From contig NC_037669.1 of the NCBI RefSeq assembly GCF_003255815.1, positions 52,130,093 through 52,194,092 on the forward strand: DNA of 64,000 nucleotides, written 5' to 3'. Within the stretch, counting starts at the first letter, position 1; every line of letters starts with the position of its first letter. The DNA comes from Theropithecus gelada. Lineage: Eukaryota; Chordata; Mammalia; Primates; Cercopithecidae. Both the position numbers and the translations under genes were made by a program. The notes under the pieces are model-generated. The model was not told where the DNA came from. It searched no databases and was given only the letters and a program-made list of their open reading frames with translations. Below, one piece after another: positions 1-9,585 of this stretch.

Positions 1-140
1 GTTTCAATGCCTTGCCTGGGCCTGTAATTCATTTGTTCTCCTCCACACTGCACAATGAGGCCCTCAAGGGCAGGGACTCTGCTGGGCATCTCTACATCTC
101 CAGTAGCTGGTGTGGCCTCCAGCATGAGGCTGAACTGTAG
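1..140 (+). mobile_element. Possible L2/MIR3-type 3' end remnant
   Basis: The stretch contains an L2-like 3' end pattern: a 'gagggcagggact'-type block followed by 'tctctacatctccagtagctgg', resembling the usual L2 tail wording. It is strongly diverged, so the family call is an inference from memory of the L2 consensus. Confidence 0.35.
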
Positions 141-576
141 ATAATGGAGAGTGAAAGGGAGAACTGAGAGGATTGTCCCTATCATTTCAGCAAAACAAAG
201 CAACACAAGCACATCTTGATTATCTTGATTATCTGGTCCTGATTATCTGGCTTTCATTCTCCCTTTGGAGCCATCCAATGTGAGCCAATGAAGGAAATTG
301 TATCAGTTTTAGACTGGATATGATGACAATGAAATAACCAGAAATTAAAGCGTTAGTCATCCAATAAGCCTTGTTCCTTTGAGGTTCGTCTTAAGGCTAA
401 AACCATAGTTTCTCTTCTGTCTTAGCTAACAGTGAAACACGTATATATTAAGCACCAACTATATGCTCAGTACTACACGCTGCGGGATGGGGGTGGTAGA
501 ATGTAACATAATAAGGCCCTCATCCCAGAGAATGAGAAAGACCTAAGCCATTACATTTTTTTGAAGCTCCTGAGAT
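141..576. other. Intergenic sequence without recognised gene
   Basis: AT-leaning single-copy-looking DNA. A short part (about 440-530, 'taagcaccaactatatgctcagtacta') resembles a very common ancient mammalian repeat with 'tatgtgccaggcactgttct' wording. No coding frame, RNA gene or promoter motif is apparent. Confidence 0.5.
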
Positions 577-886
577 TTTTATTTATTTATTTATTTATTT
601 TTTATAGATGGAGTCTAGCTCTGTTGCCCAGACTGGAGTGCAGTGGTGCAATCTTGGCTTACTGCAAATTCTGCCTCCCAGGTTCAAGTGATTCTCCTGC
701 CTCAGCCTCCCAAGTAGCTGGGACTACAGGAGTACACCACCACTCCAGGCTAATTTTTTGTATTTTTAATAGAGATGAAGTTTTACCATGTTGGCCAAGC
801 TGGTCTCGAACTCCTGACCTCAAGTGATCCACCTGCCTTGGCCTCCCAAAGTGCTGGGATTACAGGCATGAGCCACCACCCCCAGC
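577..886 (-). mobile_element. Alu (AluS-like), antisense
   Basis: Full-length dimer in reverse complement: an (ATTT)n/poly-T tail, 'gttgcccagactggagtgcagtgg', the A-rich middle linker, and the 5' end 'gagccaccacccccagc'. The reading frame at 561-827 is Alu translation. Confidence 0.92.
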
Positions 887-947
887 ATCTCCTGGTATAT
901 ATTCTTTAAATGTAGAAATGCCAAAGCAGGTATTAAAAAATGGTGAT

Positions 948-1251
948 GGGCCAGGCGCGGTGGCTCATGCCTGTAATCGCAGCACTTTGGGAGGCAAAAA
1001 AGGGCGGATCACCAGGTCAGGAGTTCGAGACCAGCTTGACCAACATGGTGAAATCCTGTCTCTACTAAAAATACAAAAATTAGCCGGGTATGGTGGCGCG
1101 TGCCTGTAATCCCAGCTACTCAGGAGGCTGAGGCAGGAGAATCGCTTGAACCCAGGAGGCAGAGGTTGCAATGAGCTGAGATCGAGCCACTACACTCCAG
1201 CCTGCATGACAGAGCCAGACTCTGTCTCAAAATAAAACAAAACCAAAAAAA
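948..1251 (+). mobile_element. Alu (AluS-like), sense
   Basis: Starts 'ggccaggcgcggtggctcatgcctgtaat', contains both monomers, and ends in an 'aaaataaaacaaaacc' tail. The Pol III B-box region 'ggttcgagacc'-like is present as 'gagttcgagaccagc'. Confidence 0.93.
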
Positions 1252-1265
1252 CAACTGACGATGAA

Positions 1266-1559
1266 GGCTGGGCGCGGTGGCTCACGCTTGTAATCCCAGC
1301 ACTTTGGGAGGCCGAGGTGGGAGGATTGCTTGAGCTCAAAAGTTCAAGACCAGCCTGGACAACACGGTGAAACCCCGTCTCTAAGAAGATACAAATAATT
1401 AGTTGGGTGTGGTGGCATGGGCCTGTAATCCCAGCTACTTGGGAGGCTGAGGCAGGAGAATTGCTTGAACCCGAAAAGTGGAGGTTGCAGTGAGTTGAGA
1501 TCACACCACTGTACTCCAGCCTGGGTGATAGAGCCAGATTCTGTCTAAAAAAAAAAAAA
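1266..1559 (+). mobile_element. Alu (AluSx/J-like), sense
   Basis: Second sense Alu, only about 15 bp after the previous one. It starts 'ggctgggcgcggtggctcacgc' and ends in a 13-A tail. The pair is head-to-tail. Confidence 0.93.
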
Positions 1560-1587
1560 GTTATGAAATATTTTGAAGCCTTATTTT

Positions 1588-1725
1588 AAAATTTTTATTT
1601 CTATTTGTAGAGAAGAGTTCTTGCTACATGGCTCAGGCTGGTCTTGAACTCCTGGCCTCAAGCAATCCTTCTGCTTTGGCTCCCCAAAATGCTGGGATTA
1701 CAGGCATGAGCCACTGTGCCTAGCC
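1588..1725 (-). mobile_element. Alu left-monomer fragment (FLAM-like), antisense
   Basis: Only the left-monomer half is present ('tgtagagaagagttcttgctacatggctcaggctgg...ccactgtgcctagcc'), preceded by a T-rich tract. Divergence is high, consistent with a fossil monomer or old AluJ. Confidence 0.75.
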
Positions 1726-1924
1726 TTTAAAAGCTTATATTCAACAAACTAATAACTTTTAAATTCATAATCCACCCCCCTACAAACATAATGTAAATTT
1801 ATGATGCTCTTTACAAGATAAAGGATTTAAGATGTAATTCACAGATGTGGCCAATTAATACTTTTCAAAGATAGTACAACAATAGGTCCCATCCCATATG
1901 AATTTCTGTAACCTCATCAGTTCC

Positions 1925-2230
1925 GCATGGAGAAGTGGATTCTGTATTTCCTCCCCTTGGCTCTGTGGGCTGTGACTGCTACAGTCAGTAGAGTACAGTG
2001 GAAGAGACGCTAGGTCAGTAGGTCATAAAATACCATGACGCATTGGTTGTTGGTGCTCTGAGTCCCCAAGTAGGAATTCTGGACACCCTAAGGCCACGGG
2101 GCTGGAAGAGCAGGCAGAGGTGCTCTGGCACATACCCTCAGCTGAGCTTAAGTTCAGGCAGCTTATTACACAACAGTGGACAGCTGGAATAATAATCTAC
2201 CACAGACAGTGTGGTCTGGTGTCAGGCTCC
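1925..2230 (+). mobile_element. MLT1-like MaLR LTR remnant
   Basis: Wording typical of MLT1 LTRs appears in order: 'cctccccttggctctgtgggctgtgact', then 'agtacagtggaagagacgct', then a C/G-rich middle, and 'aacagtggacagctggaataat' near the 3' end. Assignment is from memory of the MaLR consensus. An old L2 or unique origin is the alternative. Confidence 0.5.
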
Positions 2231-2410
2231 AGTTTAAAATTGTATAATGAGTGGTTTCTTGTTTTATTCCGATCAGTGTACCTCTATAACCTTGTGTGGG
2301 GAGAATGGCAAATTTTAAGATCCTTCCAGGCCTATATGACCCTCCTGGCCTCTCTCCAGGGTCATCTACAAAATTTGTGAGACCCAGTGCAAAATGAAAA
2401 TGCAGGGCCT
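2231..2410. other. Ancient repeat or unique DNA
   Basis: Includes 'aaaatttgtgagacccagtgcaaaatgaaaatgcagggcc', which resumes after the two inserted Alus at 2861 ('gcagggcctttgttcaaaa'). This looks like a widely dispersed mammalian repeat that I cannot name with certainty. Confidence 0.4.
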
Positions 2411-2708
2411 GGCTGGGCGCGGTGGCTCACGCCTGTAATCCCAGCACTTTGGGAGGCCGAGGCGGGCAGATCACAAAGTCAAGAGTTCGAGACCAGCCTG
2501 ACCAACATGGTGAAACCCCGTCTCAACTAAAAATACAAAAATTAGCCGGCCATATTGGCACGCGCCTGTAATCCCAGCTACTTGGGTGGGTGGAGCAGGA
2601 GAATTTTTTGAACCTGGGAGGCAGAGGTTGCAGTGAGCTGAGATCACACCACTGCACACTCCAGCCTGGGCGACAGGGCTAGACTCCGTCTCAAAAAAAG
2701 AAAAAGAA
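2411..2708 (+). mobile_element. Alu (AluS-like), sense, with TSD
   Basis: Starts 'ggctgggcgcggtggctcacgcc' and ends in a mixed A tail. Flanked by a perfect 13-bp TSD, AAAATGCAGGGCC, at 2397-2409 and 2709-2721. Confidence 0.95.
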
Positions 2709-2724
2709 AAAATGCAGGGCCCAT

Positions 2725-2860
2725 GGCCGGTTGCTGTAGCTCACACCTGTAATCCCATCACTTTGGGAGGCCAAGGTGGGAGGATTGCTTGAGTCCAGAA
2801 GTTCAAAACCAGCCTGGGCAACATAGTGAGACCCCTGTCTCTATTAAAAAGAAAAGAAAA
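2725..2860 (+). mobile_element. Free left Alu monomer (FLAM-like), sense
   Basis: A single left monomer ('ggccggttgctgtagctcacacctgtaatccc' to 'cctgtctctattaaaaag'), then an A-rich tail. The same 'GCAGGGCC' word recurs before, between and after this element and the preceding Alu, so two SINEs landed at one target. Confidence 0.85.
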
Positions 2861-2915
2861 CGCAGGGCCTTTGTTCAAAAGGCAGAAGAAAAAGTGCCAT
2901 TAAAAGTTTGGCTGA

Positions 2916-3230
2916 GGCTGGGCACAGTGACTCACGCCTGTAATCCCAGCACTTTGGGAGGCCAAGGTGAGTGGATCACCTGAGGTCAGGAATTTGAGAC
3001 CAGCCTGGCCAAAATGGCAAAACCCCGTCTCTACTAAAAATACAAAAATTAGCCGAGTGTGGTGGCACACACTTGTAATCCCAACTACTCAGGAGGCTGA
3101 GGCAGGAGAACCGCTTGAACCCAGGAGGTGGAGGTTGCAGTGAGCCGAGATCAAGCTCAGCCTGGGCGACAGAGTGAGACTCCCATCTTGGAAAAAAAAA
3201 AAAAAGAAAGAAAGAAAGAAAGAAAGAAAA
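2916..3230 (+). mobile_element. Alu (AluS-like), sense
   Basis: Full dimer starting 'ggctgggcacagtgactcacgcc'. A small deletion near the 3' end joins 'gagatcaagc' to 'tcagcctgggcgac'. The tail is A(n)(GAAA)n. The probable TSD 'aaaagttt'/'aaaagttc' flanks it. Confidence 0.92.
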
Positions 3231-3254
3231 AAGTTCAACTAAAATGTAGAACTT

Positions 3255-3571
3255 GGCCAGGCACGGTGGCTCACCCCTATAATCCCAGCACTTTGGGAGG
3301 CCAAGGCGGGAGGATTGCCTGAGGTCAGAAGTTTGACCAGCCTGGCCAACACATAGTGAAACCCTGTCTCTACTAAAAAAATACAAAAATTAGGTGGGCA
3401 TGGTGGCGCACGCATGTGGTCCCAGCTACTTGGGAAGCTGAGGCAGGAGAATTGCTTGAACCCAGGAGGCGGAGGTTGCAGTGAGGTGAGATTGCGCCAC
3501 TGCACTCCAGCCTGCGCGACAGAGCAAGACTCCATCTCTCAAAAAAGATAAATAAATAAAAAATGAAAAAT
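3255..3571 (+). mobile_element. Alu (AluS-like), sense, with TSD
   Basis: Starts 'ggccaggcacggtggctcacccc'. The TSD AAAATGTAGAACTT at 3241-3254 recurs after the tail as AAAATGTAGCACTT. Confidence 0.94.
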
Positions 3572-3589
3572 AAAAATGTAGCACTTTTC

Positions 3590-4316
3590 TTTCATGGTCT
3601 CTCCACCATGTTTTATATTTGCTATTTCATGTCATGTGTAGGGGCCTGAGTTTGCCCACCAGCTGGCTCCCAGGTCACCCCTCCCACCAGCTGCCAGACT
3701 GATGTGCTGAGCCCAGCTGGGGGCAGGGAAGGCGATCTTTGCTTCCCACTAGAACACTGTCCCTCCTCCTGATAGATAGTGACCCTCAAGGGATTGCAAC
3801 TTCTATACCACGTAGTGTTCAGAATCTGGGTCAGGGGCAGGAGGCACCTGCTAGGCTGTCTGCCAAATGTGTAGTGGTAGGACCACACCTGGTGGACTGG
3901 GAGGAGTCCCACCCTGACCTTCCTTGCCCCACCCCAAGGTGGAAGGTCACAAAAGGAGCTGGGTGGGGATGAGAGAGGGGAGGCTGTGCCAGGTAGCAGT
4001 AGGGAGTGGGGTGGGGTCGGAGAGAAGTGGCAGAACACAGTGGAGCAAGTGGCTGGAACCTCACCCCTTCCCTGGCAGGGAGGAAGTAAGAGTCTGGACC
4101 ACGCAGGAGCGGAGGTCTCAAGCTCCATCGCCACATTGGACTTCACATACAAAATGCAAACTCAAAGATAAAATGATGAAGAATTTCAAAACAGAGATCA
4201 CAGAGCATTCAACTCCAAGTGTAGGAGCTTTCTGAGCATGGAATGGGGTTCCTGTGTGACTAGCTGGCCTCCTGGTCATAAAGCCCACCCTGCCTCTCAT
4301 CACATAAAATAAGATG
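3590..4316. other. Intergenic DNA without recognised gene
   Basis: GC-rich, purine-rich block with overlapping open frames on both strands (for example 3622-4152 minus). None has recognisable domains, so I treat them as chance frames. The part 4150-4260 ('aaagataaaatgatgaagaatttcaaaacagag') resembles the same unnamed ancient repeat as 2340-2400. Confidence 0.5.
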
Positions 4317-4660
4317 CTTTTTTTTTTTTTTTTTGGAGAAGGAGTCTTGCTCTGTCGCCCGGGCTGGAGTGCAATGGTGCAATCTCAGCTCACTGCAATC
4401 TCTGCCTCCTGGGTTCTAGCGATTCTCCTGTCTTAGCCTCCCAAGTAGCTGGGATTACAGGTATCCACCACCACACCTGGCTAATTTTTTTTGTATTTTT
4501 AGTAGAGATGAGGTTTCACCATATTGGCCAGGCTGCTTTTGAACTCCTGATCTCAAGTGATCTGCCCACCTAGGCCGCCCAAAGTGCTAGGATTACAGGT
4601 GTTGTAGCAGGATGAGCCGCAGACAAAACTCCTCAGACACCGGATTAAAGAAGGAAGAGG

Positions 4661-4960
4661 TTTTTTTTTTTTTTTTTTGAGACGGAGTCTTGCTCTGTCA
4701 CCCAGGCTGGAGTGCTGTGGCCGGATCTCAGCTCACTGCAAGCTCCGCCTCCCGGGTTCACGCCATTCTCCTGCCTCAGCCTCCCGAGTAGCTGGGACTA
4801 CAGACGCCTGCCACCTCGCCCGGCTAGTTTTTTGTATTTTTTAGTAGAGACGGGGTTTCACCGTGTTAGCCAGGATGGTCTCGATCTCCTGACCTCGTGA
4901 TCCGCCCGTCTCGGCCTCCCAAAGTGCTGGGATTACAGGCTTGAGCCACCGCGCCCGGCC
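4661..4960 (-). mobile_element. AluY (AluYRa-like), inside the LTR
   Basis: Nearly undecayed antisense AluY with 'ccggatctcagctcactg', 'cacctcgcccggctag' and 'ggcttgagccaccgcgcccggcc'. The perfect 9-bp TSD AGGAAGAGG lies at 4652-4660 and 4961-4969. It is the youngest layer of this nest. Confidence 0.95.
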
Positions 4961-4998
4961 AGGAAGAGGTTTTTTATTCGGCCAGGAGCATCGGCAGA

Positions 4999-5033
4999 CT
5001 CGTGTCTTAAGAGCCGAGCTCTTAAGACACGAG
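4999..5033. repeat. 16-bp perfect inverted repeat in the LTR
   Basis: The arms CTCGTGTCTTAAGAGC and GCTCTTAAGACACGAG are separated by 3 bp (CGA). They would form a stable hairpin in an R/U5-region transcript. Confidence 0.95.
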
Positions 5034-5477
5034 AAAAGAAATACTTGGCCTTTTTAAAGGTTTACAACTTTAAGGGGTCCACGTGAAAGGGTCGTGATAA
5101 ATCGAGCAAGCGTGGGAAACGTGACTGGGGGCTACATGCATCAGCTAACAGAACAAAAAGTTTTACAATGCTTTTTTCATACAATGTCTGGAATTTACAG
5201 ATAACACAAGTAGTTTAGGTCAGGGGTTGATGTTATTACTTTGTTTAACTCCTAGGGCTGGGTGGTGGTGCCAAGGTTGTCTGGCTATTTATCTTACTTT
5301 TGTTTCTTTCTCGCTTTCTTCCTGTTCTGTGAACTAGGCAAGGTGGGGGGAGGAGGGCAGCAGGAGTAGTAGTGGTCTCATTCCTCAGCGTGAGCCACCA
5401 CACCCGGCTGATAAGATGATTAAATAGGGATCTCAGCTTCACCAAAGCCCTTGGTGGGGCGGGGGGAGGTGGGCACA

Positions 5478-5576
5478 TCATTCCCATTTCACAGATAAGA
5501 AAACCTCAGATACATTAGCCAGTTTGCTAATACATAGAGTCAAACAGCTAATAGGATAAAGAGATGGAAATTCAAC
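5478..5576 (+). mobile_element. MIR fragment
   Basis: The core MIR pattern 'cattcccatttcacagataagaaaac' is followed by a decayed 'agtcaaacagctaatagg' segment, matching the sense MIR order. Confidence 0.75.
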
Positions 5577-5586
5577 GTCTATAGCT

Positions 5587-5753
5587 GAATTAAAAAAAAA
5601 AAATTAGCTGGGTGTGGTGACGCATCTGTAGTCCCAGCTACACAAAAGGCTGAAGCGGGAATCACCTGAGCCTGGGGAGGATGAGGCTGCAGTGAGCCAT
5701 GATTGCGCCACTGCACTCCAGCCTGGGTGGAAAACAAACAAAACAAAACAAAA
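5587..5753 (+). mobile_element. 5'-truncated Alu (right part), sense
   Basis: Begins at the middle linker 'aaaaattagctgggtgtggtgacgc' and runs to 'gcctgggtgg' plus a CAAAA-rich tail. The left copy of TSD GTCTATAGCT (5577-5586) matches 6071-6080, beyond the next Alu. Confidence 0.85.
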
Positions 5754-6070
5754 GGCCGGGCATGGTGGCTCACACCTGTAATCCCAGCACTTTGGGAGGC
5801 CAGGGAGGGCGGATCACAAGATCAAGAGATCAATACCATCTTGGCCAACATGGTGAAATCCCGTCTCTACTAAAAATACAAAAATTAGCTAGGCGTGGTA
5901 GTGTGTGCCTGTAGTCCCAGCTACTTGGGAGGCTGACGCAGGAGAACTGCTTGAACCCAGGAGGCGGAAGTTGCAGTGAGCAGAGATTGTGACACTGCAC
6001 TCTAGCCTGGTGACAGAGCGAGACTCCATCTCAAACAAAACAAAACAAAACAAAACAAAACAAAAAACAA
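5754..6070 (+). mobile_element. Alu (AluS/Y-like), sense
   Basis: Full dimer 'ggccgggcatggtggctcacacc' with a (CAAAA)n tail. It sits directly in the A-rich tail of the preceding truncated Alu. Confidence 0.93.
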
Positions 6071-6080
6071 GTCTATAGCT

Positions 6081-6186
6081 CTTGTGTAGCTGTAGTCCCA
6101 GCTATACCTGATGCTGAGGCAGGAGGGTCCCTTGAGCCCAGGAGTTTGAGACCAGTCTAGGCAACATAGTGCAACCTTGTTTCTAT
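6081..6186 (+). mobile_element. FLAM-like Alu monomer, sense
   Basis: Diverged left-monomer wording ('tgtagtcccagctatacctgatgctgaggcaggagg...gaccagtctaggcaacatagtg'). Confidence 0.7.
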
Positions 6187-6473
6187 TTTTTTTTTTTTTT
6201 TTTTGAGACAGAGTCTCGCTCTGTGCCCCAGGCTGGAGTGCAGTGGCGCAATCTCGGCTCACTGCAAGCTCCGCCTCCTGGGTTCATGCCATTCTCCTGC
6301 CTCAGCCTCCCGAGTAGCTGGGACTACAGGCGCCTGCCACCGCGCCCAGCTAATTTTTTGTATTTTTAATAGAGACGGGGTTTCACCATGGTCTCGATCT
6401 CCTGACCCTGTGATCCGCCCGCCTCGGCCTCCCAAAGTGCTGGGATTACAGGCGTGAGCCACCGCGCCCGGCC
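6187..6473 (-). mobile_element. AluY-like, antisense
   Basis: A 20-T tail, 'ctgcaagctccgcctcctgggttcatgccattctcctgcc', and 'gtgagccaccgcgcccggcc'. About 20 bp of the 'ttagccagga' region is deleted ('tttcaccatggtctcgatc'). Confidence 0.93.
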
Positions 6474-6475
6474 AA

Positions 6476-6751
6476 TGAGTTTTGCTCTTGTTGCCCAGAC
6501 TGGAGTGCAGGGGCATGATCTCGGCTCACTGCAACCTCTGCCTCGGGGTTCAAGTGATTCTCCTGCCTCAGCCTCCTGAGTAACTGGGATTACAGGTGCC
6601 TGCCACCATGCCTGGCTAATTTTTTGCATTTTTAGTAGAGACAAGATTTTACCATGTTGGCCAGTCTAGTCTTGAACTCCTGACCTCAGGTGATCCACAC
6701 CTTAGCTTCCCAAAGTGCTGGGATTACAGGTATGAGCCACTGTGTCTGGCC
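6476..6751 (-). mobile_element. Alu (AluS-like), antisense
   Basis: Starts without its own poly-T ('gagttttgctcttgttgcccag'), because the AluY at 6187-6473 entered its tail. It ends 'gagccactgtgtctggcc'. Confidence 0.92.
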
Positions 6752-6754
6752 CCT

Positions 6755-6780
6755 CTTTTTTTTTTTTTTTTTTTTTTTTT
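6755..6780. repeat. Poly-T tract
   Basis: A run of about 26 T's directly downstream of the Alu. It may be the remaining tail of a lost or truncated retroelement. Confidence 0.85.
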
Positions 6781-7794
6781 GTGAGTAGTGCTACCTTTTA
6801 AATAAGTCAGATTCCAAAGCTTGTGCCTGTTCCGTGATGCCTATATGAGGCAGAGAAAAGGCAATGCACACAACGAAGTTGGGGTAGAGGTGGAGCTAGT
6901 CGCTGCAGAAGTGGTCCTCGAGCTGGGATCTAAAGCACGGAAGGGTATTTCCAACAGAGGAAATGGCAGGAGCTGCTTCACCAAGCGGCTCTGGGTTCCA
7001 CAGCCCTGCAAGTGTAAAAAGAGCCAGTCCTGGGACAAGAGGAATCAGACAGCGCTGGTGTGAAATAGGAGAGAAGCACAGAGGTAGAGTTTCAACAGGA
7101 AGGGCATACCCTTTACCAAATGCCACAAAGGGCATTGAGACCTGGGCTTGGGACACCCTCCTGGGATTTACCGGGGACCTTGGAGAGTGGTTTCCGTGGG
7201 AAGGAGAGGCTTTCTGGGGATGGCTGTGGAAGGCCAACTGTCAGGGCTTAATGCAGGGGTGGGTGAGAAAATTAAGCCTGAGCCTAGACCAGTTTTTAGA
7301 TTAATTTGGCCCTAAAGGGGAGGAATTAGGGTAGCAAGTGGAAGGGGCACACTGGTGTTTTTCTTCTTCAAGACCCAGTCAGCTTGTCCATGTAGGGCAG
7401 AAAGCAGTGAGTCAGGGAGAGAGGCTGGGGAGAGGCGGAGGAGCAGCGCTTCCTATGCTCCTACTGTGTGCTAGAGACTGTGCTTTCCAGTTTTGTTTCC
7501 TCCCAGCAATGCCTGAAGGCAAGTGTTTCCTACTTGACCTGAGGGAGAGGCCAAGAATCACAGAGATGAGGGGCAGGCTGGGGTTTGGTCTCCCAGCTGT
7601 CTGACTCCAGAGTCCAGGCCAGCCCCTCTGTGCAGAACAGAGAGGAGGGACTGGGCTTATCAAGGAGAAAGCATGTTCTCCTCAGGAGCTGCTAAAGTAG
7701 GAATATGCTATAATCGGGCTCCTGTTGAAGGTGGGTCTTCAGCCCTGAGGTGTGTCCAGGGCTCAGAGCAAGTGAGTCTTCCCCGTCCCACCCC
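6781..7794. other. Intergenic DNA without recognised gene
   Basis: About 1 kb with balanced base composition and no Alu. It has several chance frames of 80-110 codons on both strands, none with recognisable domains. The first 200 bp loosely resemble an ancient L1M-type repeat. I see no RNA gene. Confidence 0.5.
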
Positions 7795-8480
7795 CAAGTG
7801 TTCAGGTTTATTGAGGCTATGAGGATCTACAAGGAAGCCTTGAGTCTGTGGTGGTAGCCTGACATCAGCCTGGACAGTGGCCCAGATGGGGTCTCCCCCA
7901 TTTGGGTTTACTTGAAAGTGTGACTCTCAGCTCCACCTCGCCCAAAAATTTTGGGCCTGAACACAGCGAAACAGCAGAGGTGGTTGCAATAGGGCTTGCC
8001 TTCATGCTCCGGGTGGCCCTTGGAGGTCAGTGTCTTTCCACACTTCTCACACTTGAGGCAAGGCCAATGCCAGTCCTTGCCCTGGGAGGTCACTTGTTCA
8101 GCAAAGTACACTTCTGTTTTGTTTTTGTTTTTGTTTTTGTTTTTTTTTTTGAGATGGAGTCTTGCTCTGTCACCCAGGCTGGAGTGCAGTGGCGCGATCT
8201 CAGCTCACTGCAACCTCCATCTCCCGGATTCGAGTAATTCTCCTGCTTCAGCCTCCAGAGTAGCTGGGACTATAGGCATGTGCCACCATTCCTGGCTAAT
8301 TTTTGTATTTTTAGTAGGGACAGGGTTTCACCATGTTGGCCAGGTTGCTCTCAAACTCCTGACCTCAAGTGATTCACCCACCTCAGCCTCCCAAAGTGCT
8401 GGGATTACAGGCATGAGCCACCACGCCCAGCCAAGTACACCTTCTTCTTGCACTTAGAGCGTGTGGGGATGGCAGCATTG
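7795..8480 (-). pseudogene. CRIP1: CRIP1-like processed pseudogene, split by an Alu
   Basis: The minus strand encodes most of a single LIM-domain protein of the cysteine-rich intestinal protein 1 type (about 77 residues; a zinc-binding LIM domain). The stretch 7908-8111 reads 'YFAEQVTSQGKDWHWPCLKC' and on to 'FGRGGAESHTFK' plus stop, matching the C-terminal two thirds of CRIP1 as I remember it. The N-terminal codons lie at 8433-8470, beyond an inserted Alu (8117-8432). No introns interrupt the frame, and an AATAAA lies 3' (tttatt on +, 7807-7812), so it is a retrocopy. The expected initiator reads ATC (8468-8470, minus) and the first zinc-ligand cysteine codon reads CGC. It is therefore dead apart from the Alu. 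No A-tail or TSD for the retrocopy itself is visible. The parent could be a close CRIP paralogue. Confidence 0.88.
8117..8432 (-). mobile_element. Alu (AluS-like) inside the CRIP1 pseudogene
   Basis: Antisense Alu with a (GTTTTT)n/poly-T tail, ending 'gagccaccacgcccagcc'. The TSD 'aagtacac(c)ttct' occurs at 8104-8115 and 8433-8445, within the LIM-domain codons. Confidence 0.95.
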
Positions 8481-8924
8481 GGTCTGGTGCAGGCAGCTGT
8501 GGCTGCAGCAGGAGTGGACTATTAGTGCAAGACTCACATGTGAGTCTTGAGGGAATGCTGTGGACAACCTTCCTCCAGAGGTGAGCCATGGAGGTGGTGG
8601 GAGAGGTCCTGGGAGGCTGGGCACTGGACATGTCCAAGAAGCAGGTGGCCCTGGATCGCTATGAGTAGGGCTGCTTAGTCAGGGCATGTCTCCCCCTGGG
8701 GCTTTGCAACTGAAGCAGAGTGGTAGGGGAGGTGGTGCTGGGAAGTGTTGTGAGTAGTGTCCTGGTGAGGGTCACATTGGATTCAAGGGAAAGGGGGAGT
8801 ATGACAATGGAGGAGGTGCTAGGGCTGGGGAATAGGCCATGGACCCCACCCTACAGTTCAGTCCCCATCTCCCAATCTGTTTCCAGGGTGAACCAGGCAA
8901 TTTCACCTCCAGGCAGGTTTTTTT
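8481..8924. other. Intergenic DNA without recognised gene
   Basis: G-rich sequence. Part next to 8480 may be the decayed 5'UTR of the CRIP1 retrocopy. No other gene is seen. Confidence 0.4.
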
Positions 8925-9112
8925 TTGTTTTTAAAGTTTTGAATGGGGTAACACACTCACATGGTTCAAAAACTAAAAATTATAAAAAGCTAGGCAGTGC
9001 AAACTATTTTTCCCTCTGCTGTACCACATCTACCCAGTTCTCACCTTCCTCCTGGCCTGTGATTACCGTTAGCAGCATTTGGTGTGTCCTCCATACATAT
9101 TGTATGTCTTTC

Positions 9113-9408
9113 TTTTTTTTTTTTTTTTGAGACCATGTCTCACTCTGTTGCCCAGGCTGGAGTGCAGTCACGTGATCTCGGCTCACTGCAACCTCTGCCT
9201 CCCAGGTTCAAGCGATTCTCCTGCCTCAGCCTCCCAAGTAACTGGGACTACAGGCGCGTGTCACCATGCCTGGTAATGTTTTGTATTTTTAGTAGAGATT
9301 GGGTTTCACCATGCTAGCCAGGATGGTCTCTATCTCCTGACCTTGTGATCTGCCCGCCTCGGCCTCCCAAAGTGCTGGGATTACAGATGTGAGCCACCGC
9401 GCCCGGCC
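9113..9408 (-). mobile_element. AluY-like, antisense
   Basis: Poly-T, 'gaccatgtctcactctgttgcccag', 'ctatctcctgaccttgtgatctgcccgcctcgg', and the 5' end 'gagccaccgcgcccggcc'. Confidence 0.92.
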
Positions 9409-9585
9409 TATACTTTAACTCTTTACAAGCAAATATTTTCCTCCCTTTTCACCAAAAAGAGCATACTGTTCACACTGTTTGTTTCTTGGCTCTTTTTTGT
9501 TTTTGTTTTTTGGCAGTATTTCTTGGACATCTTTCCATATCAGTACATAAGAGTTCATCGTTCTTTTTTACAGCTGCATAGTATT

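Larger units (their letters stand above)
4603..5387 (-). mobile_element. Solo ERV LTR (class I type) inserted in an Alu
   Basis: The element begins TG and ends CA on the + strand and is bounded by a 4-bp TSD, GCGT at 5388-5391 and GTGT at 4599-4602 (one CpG decay). A 4-bp TSD fits class I endogenous retroviruses. No gag, pol or env region is present, so this is a solo LTR left by LTR-LTR recombination. The strand is inferred: on the minus strand 'gaataaaa' near 4970 could be the polyadenylation signal, followed by U5 ending near 4603. It holds a 16-bp perfect inverted repeat (4999-5014 and 5018-5033). The exact subfamily is not recognised. Confidence 0.8.
4317..5410 (-). mobile_element. Alu split by a solo LTR (two parts)
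   Basis: Antisense Alu whose 3' part is 4317-4602 and whose last 23 bp ('gcgtgagccaccacacccggc') resume at 5388. The TSD ATAAGATG lies at 4309-4316 and 5411-5418. Between the halves sits an LTR of about 785 bp, so the Alu predates it. Confidence 0.9.

Noticed and set aside
3622..4152. 176-codon minus frame in a GC-rich unique stretch
   Set aside because: Overlapping frames are open on both strands, as expected from composition; proline-rich low-complexity content; no known family recognised.
4603..5387. A functional provirus
   Set aside because: Only one LTR is present between the 4-bp TSDs; no internal viral region remains.
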